Notes under the pieces: model-generated
Told to the model about the DNA's origin: nothing
The model's database searches: none
What the model saw: the letters and a program-made list of their open reading frames with translations, nothing else
In this document: one piece after another, positions 25,591 through 31,181 of the stretch
Layout of the letters: each line of letters opens with the position of its first letter
Position numbering within the stretch: position 1 is the stretch's first letter
NCBI GenBank assembly: GCA_934394515.1
Contig: CAKRRU010000017.1
Location: forward strand, 1-31,181
Origin: an uncultured Acetatifactor sp.
Lineage (GTDB): Bacteria > Bacillota > Clostridia > Lachnospirales > Lachnospiraceae
Length of the DNA: 31,181 nt
Direction: 5' to 3'
Translations under genes and position numbers: made by a program

Positions 25591-28505
25591 TGGAGAAAAG
25601 GGAACAACTGTGCGTTGCATTTGAGAAATATATCAAAAAATATATAGAATTGTTAACGGCCGGAAAAGAAGAGTTTTTTTTGTCTATATGCGATATGGAT
25701 GATGAATTACTGGAAAGTCTGGATGCTGATAAGTTTTCCGATTTCTGTGCAATCATACTTAGGGATAATGATTATTCGGAGGCTGTGAAAGCCAGAAATA
25801 ATAATGAAATCCACCGTATTGTACTACTGTCGGGAGAAGGAATCAAACAATATGATTCCTTAAAAGACTTCAATGAATATAGTGCCATGGGGGAAGATGA
25901 GAATATTTTGTGGAAATGTCTGGAGACGGCATTTGACATCTCTCTTGATTCTAAGGCAGAAGCTTTTTTGGGTACGGTTCTGGAAGAAGGGAAGATTACT
26001 TTCGGAGATTTTTTTAAGTATCTTTTTGAAAGTGTGTCGGAACAGGGAAAACTGGATGCCGGGCGTGCTAATAAAAACTTACCAATGCTTGGAATATGGG
26101 GATGTCGTAATAAGGAATTTTTGCCTAAAATGCAAATCCGGAGAATGATCCAAAAATCAAGAGATTCTGTTATAGAACAGAAGCTGAGAAGAGCTCTTTT
26201 GAATAGTGAAAATAAGAAGGAAAAAACTATCATCGCAAAATACTTATCAAATGATGATATAGCAGGTTTGTTGGAAAAAATATCCTTTGAAGAGGTGGAA
26301 AGCTATTTAAAAGGTGGAACAAAAGATAATACTTCTTTTGATTTTAGAGAGGAAACTTCCGAGGAAGAATGGGAGTATTCTAATTCCTATGAGTACATGA
26401 TCAGCGAACGCATAAAGAAAGAAATTGAAGAAATTGAAAAGGAATGGATAGATGATAGGGATAACAAAAAGCTTTTGACATGGCTGGATTGGGAAGAATA
26501 TGAAGTGAAAAATGTCGCAATTGAACAGCAGATAATTGAATTGAGACAAAGTGTGGAAGAACTTAATATGCCAAAAACGAAAATCAAGCAATTTCAGGAT
26601 AAAATTAATGCTTTCTATTCGCTTTTTATGGCAGTTTATCCGCAGGTACAGAGGTATACACCCATCTGTCTGCATAATTTCTGCATGATCACAAAGAAAT
26701 ATACGCAGGCATATTTTGATATTCTTGCATTTGCCATGGCAGATGATACAGTACGCAGAAGCATGTTAAATGCAGAAATTGTCAGTCGGTTGCAGCTATT
26801 ATTATGTACGTACGATGACCGGAAGATAAAGATGCCCTATTACCACCCGGTGGCCGTGTTACATTATCAGGCTCTTGAAAAAATGTATTTATATGTCATA
26901 CAGGAAATGGGAGAAGAAAGTCGGATAGCATCCACGAAACAGATGATACTTATGGCATTGTTAAAAAAGCTGGGTATGCAGTTTCCTGTGGAATACATGA
27001 AACACAAAGAGAGTCTATACGCCATTGACTATGCAACGGTGTGGGAAAAGGGCTATACAGAGTTCCTGAATACGGATGATGAAATGGCATATTCTGCATT
27101 GGATTTTCGAATTGTGGAAAAACAAATTGTGGAATATATGGAAAAACATCCAATCCATACAGAAATCAAAATAGCATTGATGGAAATCAGCAGTCTGAAC
27201 GGACTATCACGGATGGTGGACAGGATTCGACAGATGTCAGAATCAGAAGAGTGTAATATAGGAAAAGTTGATTTCCTGATATTATCTTCCAAAGAAGAGG
27301 ATTTAAAAAAGCAATTGTCACAAATGTGGGATACTATCGGAAAAGATGATATTGTACATTTCCGCTTTGTAAGAGAGGATTATTGCGAGAAGGGAAAGTA
27401 TGATGTAAATAAAATTATTGAAGACACTGATTTCACAATCATAGCGGATTGTACAGCATTATATTATGCACCGCAACCGATTAAATTAAGGGTGGGCGTA
27501 AATGCATTGAGAAATCGTCTGGTATCGGTGAATATTGAGGAACAGGTAGCAGAGTATGTCAAGTATGGATGGTCTGATATTGAAACATTATGGGATACGT
27601 TACAGTATGTTGAAAATAGCAGAGAAGAGGGATTCTGGTACTGGAAAAATACGGAAATCAACAGTAAAGTATTGACCTGCATCAATCAGGCAGTGGCTCG
27701 CAACGAGCAAAAGGCAGTGGTGGTTCTGAGTTCAAACGACATGATTTTAGGTGATATATATGCCACCCATTACATTCAGGCACACCGACAGAAATATAAT
27801 GGAAAAAGTATTACCATTATTAATTTTTCAAAAGGCAATTCTCAAAAAGAATTGCCTGTAAAAGGAAATGCGGAGATCAGCTACTCACTTAATGAGTTTT
27901 ATGATATGTCACTTGATATACCTGATGTGTCATTTACTTTACAGGAAGATGTGCATGATATCCAGATGAAGCTATACATGGAAGCAGGAAAATTTCATAG
28001 CACATGCATCTTATTTACAGACGATACAGAGGGAAAATGTAAATTGGAACTGGAACTGGAAGATAAATGCAGAGAATGGCTCACCTGGCAAATTGAGTCA
28101 AAAATGGATAATATTCTCGGACGCTATTACAACGATTTGTGGATCAATCAATGGTCAGAAGGTGTCAGGAGTATTACAGCTGCACTCATGGTAAGAAGAT
28201 TGTATGACGGAGCAGAAATTGAAGATCATTATGAAAAGGACAAATATGCAGAGAAAGAGGCTGCAAAAAAGTCATTTTCATCACCCGATGATATTGACTG
28301 CATGGAGGCGGTAAAAATCCAGGAAGTGCTACAATTTGTAGATGAGAAACCGGCAATTGATGCAAAGACTGCGCAGGAATTTTGCGACAAGTATGGTAAG
28401 GGCATGTTGAAACGGATTGTGAAAAGTGCTTCGGGATCACAAATACTGGAAGCGAAGCTTCATGAAAAACTGGAAGAACTCGAAAAGAAAGTAGAAGAGG
28501 AATAA
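25587..28505 (+). CDS. Large protein of unknown family in the candidate defence cluster
   Basis: The 972-residue soluble protein has no Walker A, signal peptide or membrane helix. The N-terminal 400 residues are helical with a charged coiled-coil-like section at about 270-340 (ERIKKEIEEIEKEWIDD). A central PYYHPVAVLHYQALEKMYLY (near 415-434) recalls the HP-x-x-x-L motif seen in the large HerA/DptH-type proteins of phage defence. An alpha/beta segment at about 565-630 (VDFLILSS...FTIIADCTALYYA) follows, and another strand-rich part at about 700-740 (KAVVVLSSNDMILGD). The C-terminus is a Glu/Lys coil. If related to DptH it would lack the helicase half; this is a weak inference. It starts in the stop of the upstream gene. 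An in-frame ATG at 25590 is also possible. Confidence 0.8.
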   Translation: MMEKREQLCVAFEKYIKKYIELLTAGKEEFFLSICDMDDELLESLDADKFSDFCAIILRDNDYSEAVKARNNNEIHRIVLLSGEGIKQYDSLKDFNEYSAMGEDENILWKCLETAFDISLDSKAEAFLGTVLEEGKITFGDFFKYLFESVSEQGKLDAGRANKNLPMLGIWGCRNKEFLPKMQIRRMIQKSRDSVIEQKLRRALLNSENKKEKTIIAKYLSNDDIAGLLEKISFEEVESYLKGGTKDNTSFDFREETSEEEWEYSNSYEYMISERIKKEIEEIEKEWIDDRDNKKLLTWLDWEEYEVKNVAIEQQIIELRQSVEELNMPKTKIKQFQDKINAFYSLFMAVYPQVQRYTPICLHNFCMITKKYTQAYFDILAFAMADDTVRRSMLNAEIVSRLQLLLCTYDDRKIKMPYYHPVAVLHYQALEKMYLYVIQEMGEESRIASTKQMILMALLKKLGMQFPVEYMKHKESLYAIDYATVWEKGYTEFLNTDDEMAYSALDFRIVEKQIVEYMEKHPIHTEIKIALMEISSLNGLSRMVDRIRQMSESEECNIGKVDFLILSSKEEDLKKQLSQMWDTIGKDDIVHFRFVREDYCEKGKYDVNKIIEDTDFTIIADCTALYYAPQPIKLRVGVNALRNRLVSVNIEEQVAEYVKYGWSDIETLWDTLQYVENSREEGFWYWKNTEINSKVLTCINQAVARNEQKAVVVLSSNDMILGDIYATHYIQAHRQKYNGKSITIINFSKGNSQKELPVKGNAEISYSLNEFYDMSLDIPDVSFTLQEDVHDIQMKLYMEAGKFHSTCILFTDDTEGKCKLELELEDKCREWLTWQIESKMDNILGRYYNDLWINQWSEGVRSITAALMVRRLYDGAEIEDHYEKDKYAEKEAAKKSFSSPDDIDCMEAVKIQEVLQFVDEKPAIDAKTAQEFCDKYGKGMLKRIVKSASGSQILEAKLHEKLEELEKKVEEE

Positions 28506-28523
28506 ACTAAAAGAGGAAAAAGC

Positions 28524-29411
28524 ATGAGTACAAAGAGCAAAAAATCAAAAATAGTTTTTATAAATTCTTTTAAAGGAGGAGCCGGGAAAACCACGCTGGC
28601 GTTGGCAAAATGTATTAACAGTTTGTTCGGAACGGAAGAAACATATAGTAACGTAATTTACATGGATCTTGATATTCAGGGTACAGGTACGAGCTATCTG
28701 TTTGGTGATAACCTGCTGTCGGAAGAAAGATGCTTTGAAAAGACCGGGGAGGCTGTAAAAGTTGAACTGAACCATGAGAAAAAAGTGAGGACGTTGCAGG
28801 TGGCTTTTCTGAATCCGGCTTCTAAGATTCATTCGGTCTATTATGGAGATGCAAGATATATCAATCATCAGGGAATTGCAGATGAAATGTTTAAGAGAAA
28901 AGTGCTGGAGTATATAAAAAAGATAAAAGGACAGACGGATACCTTGTTTGTACTGGACTGTGCTCCCGGATACACTAAGATAGAGCAGGATCTGCTGCAG
29001 GAATTTTATAATATGGATAAAAATGAGGTAGAGGTAGAGGAGTACTATGTGACTACAGTGGATTCCGCACATATTAAAAAATGTATACAGTGTCTGAAAG
29101 AGTCCAGAGTCGGAATTCCCATACCGTGGAGACAGAGAAATGTGAATATTGTAATCAATAATATTCAAAATTATGGAGGAAATGAGGATGAGAGGACACA
29201 CCGTACAATTAATACCAGATGGAGTAGAATAGCTGGACGGATTAAAAGGGAAATAAATGCAGATGTTACGATTTGTAAGTGGGAATATTCCCAGAAAATA
29301 TCTGCGGCAAGTGTTTTTGGATCAGAAAGCTACGTGCAAAACATGGTAGATGATTATATTTTTACTCAGAATGAGAATTATAAGGTATTGATTCCCAAAA
29401 AATCAAGTTAA
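28524..29411 (+). CDS. ParA/MinD-like deviant-Walker ATPase
   Basis: This 295-residue protein belongs to the SIMIBI ATPases. The deviant Walker A FKGGAGKTT is at residues 16-24 with the signature Lys17. The Walker A' strand VIYMDLDIQGTG has D48 and D50, and the Walker B LFVLDCAPG has D145. The family forms ATP-dependent sandwich dimers and positions plasmids, membrane proteins or other cargo, or serves as a switch. No ParB gene, parS-like repeat or amphipathic MinD-type tail is visible, so plasmid partition is unlikely. The last 130 residues depart from ParA and include a basic part (NTRWSRIAGRIKREI). AGAGGA lies upstream of the ATG. It is 18 bases after the large gene and 14 bases before the HD gene, so it is part of the same operon. 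Confidence 0.9.
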   Translation: MSTKSKKSKIVFINSFKGGAGKTTLALAKCINSLFGTEETYSNVIYMDLDIQGTGTSYLFGDNLLSEERCFEKTGEAVKVELNHEKKVRTLQVAFLNPASKIHSVYYGDARYINHQGIADEMFKRKVLEYIKKIKGQTDTLFVLDCAPGYTKIEQDLLQEFYNMDKNEVEVEEYYVTTVDSAHIKKCIQCLKESRVGIPIPWRQRNVNIVINNIQNYGGNEDERTHRTINTRWSRIAGRIKREINADVTICKWEYSQKISAASVFGSESYVQNMVDDYIFTQNENYKVLIPKKSS

Positions 29412-29425
29412 AGGATGATAAGAAA

Positions 29426-31063
29426 ATGGAGAAGAAAACAGCAAATAAATACACTATTAATGATCAGGGAATGTATCATTATTTTGAAGGAATGATATAT
29501 AATTTTTCCGAGGAAAAATTGCCGCCAGAATGGAAACTGGGTAATCACGAGGAAGAGTATGGATTAACAGAAAATAATGTAGATATGCTGTTAGGCTCCA
29601 GAAGATTGTTGTATTCACAGGAAGATGCCGAAAATCAGCTGTGCCTGTTGGAGACTTTGGAAAAATTCGTGCATGAATATATTGGGATTCCGGGGATGGA
29701 TGAACTCCTGATCAATAATTATGCTGCAATAGAAAATGGCATATTTCTGGAACATGACGAAAACGGTAACCCTAAAAATATCCGAGAACATGCAAAACAC
29801 CAGATAAAGAATGCGTATCTGGGATCCGTATTGCTACTGCAATGTGATTATCTGGAGGATGTAGCGAAAACCATAGACCGGGAACAGAGTCCGATTACGC
29901 AATATTTAAAAAGAGAGGCAAAAAGAAGTATATATGAGAGAAGCGGAAGGCAGATAGAAGCAACAGACGATGAAATTATAGCAAAACTGAAAGAATTTTC
30001 CTATAAAATATTTATGATGGCTTCCTTACTTCATGATATTGGTTATCCATTGGAGTACTATCTGAGACTCGCCGGACAGATGACAAATTATCCTCCATAT
30101 CTGAAGATACTGAGTGCTACTGCCAAGGCTGATTTTGCAGAACTAAAATCATATCTGACGGAAAGTAAACTGTTTCGGATGATTGATAACAGAAAGATTG
30201 AGAAAAAATACAGTAAAAACGATCATGGAGTGTTGTCCGCGGTGAGCCTGCTGATGCATTTTTATCATAATGGGAAAATATACTCCCTGAGTAAAGACCA
30301 GCAGTGTCTTGTCGAAATGGCAGCGATTGCAATCTATAAGCACACAGATCGCTTTGATGAAAATACCAGAATGGTCTATTTAACGGATCCTGTTTCCTAC
30401 ATGGTCAGATTATGCGATGACATGCAGGAATGGGAAAGATTTAAAATACTGATCAATCGGAAGCATAATTATCTGCAATGTGATGCCTGTAGAAAATTAA
30501 TGGTGGAAAACGACGGCATATATAGCTGCCGGGACTGTGAGAAAAAATATAGAAAACTGACGAAAATAGATAACCAGAAGATTAATTATGTGTACTTGTG
30601 TGATAAATTAGTTATAGAACGCAATGATCAGAAAACAAAGATTAATTTTTCGTTTAATCTTCTGAAGCAGCTGGAAATTATATTGGATGATTATGCAGCC
30701 GTCAAGAAATGCGAGAAAAATGTAAGAGACGTAATTAACATGTTGAAGGATCAAAGCCTGCAACCGTCAATAGAAATTGATTATTTCGTATCCAACAATC
30801 CTGTTATGATAGTAAACCGGATCATCGGCGGACAAGAGGGAAGAGACAAACTTAAGGAACTTTGCGCAGACAATGGTGATAAGACGAATGAACAGATTAT
30901 AAAGTTTCTAAAGGTTTTTGACAAATTAAATACATCAGACTATGGAAAAAAGGTGGAAACTGATGAACTGAGATATTGGGAAAAGGCAAAGCAATTTGTA
31001 ATAGATTATTATGGGGAAATATGCGATATGTACGAAAAATTGCATTGCGAAGAGGAAGCGTAG
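29426..31063 (+). CDS. HD-domain phosphohydrolase with inserted zinc-ribbon-like motif
   Basis: A 545-residue soluble protein. The HD set is spread over residues 120-332: H122/H125 in REHAKHQIKNA, the pair H203-D204 in SLLHDIGYPLEYY, H267 in NDHGVLSAVSLL, H306 in IAIYKHTD and D331/D332 in RLCDDMQEW. This matches metal-dependent HD hydrolases such as dNTP triphosphohydrolases, though no specific substrate can be read. Right after the last Asp come C352-x2-C355 and C368-x2-C371 (CDAC...CRDC), a likely zinc ribbon for nucleic-acid or protein contact. The last 150 residues are helical and unknown. AAAGGA is 9 bases before the ATG. As the last gene seen, it is a good effector candidate, for example by nucleotide depletion, but this is inference. 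Confidence 0.86.
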   Translation: MEKKTANKYTINDQGMYHYFEGMIYNFSEEKLPPEWKLGNHEEEYGLTENNVDMLLGSRRLLYSQEDAENQLCLLETLEKFVHEYIGIPGMDELLINNYAAIENGIFLEHDENGNPKNIREHAKHQIKNAYLGSVLLLQCDYLEDVAKTIDREQSPITQYLKREAKRSIYERSGRQIEATDDEIIAKLKEFSYKIFMMASLLHDIGYPLEYYLRLAGQMTNYPPYLKILSATAKADFAELKSYLTESKLFRMIDNRKIEKKYSKNDHGVLSAVSLLMHFYHNGKIYSLSKDQQCLVEMAAIAIYKHTDRFDENTRMVYLTDPVSYMVRLCDDMQEWERFKILINRKHNYLQCDACRKLMVENDGIYSCRDCEKKYRKLTKIDNQKINYVYLCDKLVIERNDQKTKINFSFNLLKQLEIILDDYAAVKKCEKNVRDVINMLKDQSLQPSIEIDYFVSNNPVMIVNRIIGGQEGRDKLKELCADNGDKTNEQIIKFLKVFDKLNTSDYGKKVETDELRYWEKAKQFVIDYYGEICDMYEKLHCEEEA

Positions 31064-31079
31064 TGGAATTAAGTTTAAT

Positions 31080-31100
31080 CCCTAGGGGAAATTCCCAGGG
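31080..31100 (+). terminator. Hairpin after the HD gene, weak terminator candidate
   Basis: CCCT (31080-31083) and a GGG within GGGG (31085-31088) pair with CCC (31094-31096) and AGGG (31097-31100), with a bulged A and a short A/T loop. No T-run follows at once, so it is uncertain as a stop. The final 81 bases (31101-31181) contain no gene that I can support. Confidence 0.35.
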
Positions 31101-31181
31101 GGAATCGTTGAATGAATTTTAAAAATCTGATTTGGGTATAGAAACCATAAGTTAGTCATGCAATGGTATACTGAATAGGTA

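Noticed and set aside
28524..29411. Plasmid partition module
   Set aside because: No ParB, parS-like repeats, replication gene or plasmid origin is visible within the window.
22476..31063. Assignment of the cluster as a DndFGH/DptFGH phosphorothioate restriction system
   Set aside because: Only a general likeness of the first ATPase and a motif in the 972-residue protein; no dndBCDE modification genes, no helicase half, and the ParA-like and HD genes do not belong to that system.
1..31181. CRISPR arrays, tRNA/rRNA genes, transposases or insertion sequences
   Set aside because: No regularly spaced repeats, no tRNA-like cloverleaf, and no transposase or integrase motif was seen on reading both strands.
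31064..31181. Possible start of a further gene after the HD hydrolase
   Set aside because: Short frames such as the ATG near 31111 stop within ten codons and have no Shine-Dalgarno; the sequence ends too soon to judge.

Overview
The window looks like chromosome from a Gram-positive, spore-former-related Clostridia, most likely Lachnospiraceae-like. The reasons are strong Shine-Dalgarno sites, frequent TTG/GTG starts, lipoproteins, YerB- and YuiD-type proteins, an EpsG-type polymerase and a Spo0A DNA-binding domain. The genus cannot be fixed from the sequence alone.

Region 1 (1-5190) is housekeeping and signalling. It holds the start of a membrane-anchored protein (minus strand, cut by the window edge), an HD-GYP cyclic-di-GMP phosphodiesterase-type protein (plus), a convergent pair on the minus strand (YuiD/divergent-PAP2 protein and a DUF3048/YerB-like lipoprotein), a GtrB/DPM1-type polyprenyl-phosphate glycosyltransferase, and a stand-alone Spo0A C-terminal DNA-binding domain without a receiver domain. 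The last gene ends at a very strong 18-bp intrinsic terminator.

Region 2 (5191-22298) is one long, tightly packed exopolysaccharide / cell-surface operon. It is preceded by a good SigA-type promoter (TTGTCA-N17-TAGAAT) and closed by a terminator at 22245-22274. In order it encodes two translationally coupled membrane proteins, a GT2, the priming polyprenyl-phosphate sugar transferase, a Wzz/CpsC-like protein fused to a degenerate CpsD-like domain, a GT2-like protein, an EpsG-like polymerase, two GT4s, a GT2, a secreted SH3 plus glucosaminidase-type cell-wall hydrolase, a lipoprotein with a Pro/Ala and poly-Asn tail, and a DUF6056-like multi-pass membrane protein. Together they could start, build and polymerise a lipid-linked glycan and adapt the wall around it. 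No Wzx-type flippase is seen in the window.

Region 3 (22299-31181) differs in composition (visibly more AT-rich) and content. After a 300-base regulatory gap comes a five-gene, co-directional, closely spaced cluster: a P-loop ATPase with a GEAGDGKT Walker A and a Cys cluster; a 504-residue protein of unknown family; a 972-residue protein of unknown family without a Walker A; a ParA/MinD-like deviant-Walker ATPase; and an HD-domain phosphohydrolase carrying an inserted zinc-ribbon-like CxxC...CxxC. I know no named system with this exact composition. It recalls multi-gene ATPase-based anti-phage systems such as DndFGH/DptFGH in flavour only, and it is the best candidate here for an undescribed system. 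Only 118 bases follow it, so it may continue beyond the window.
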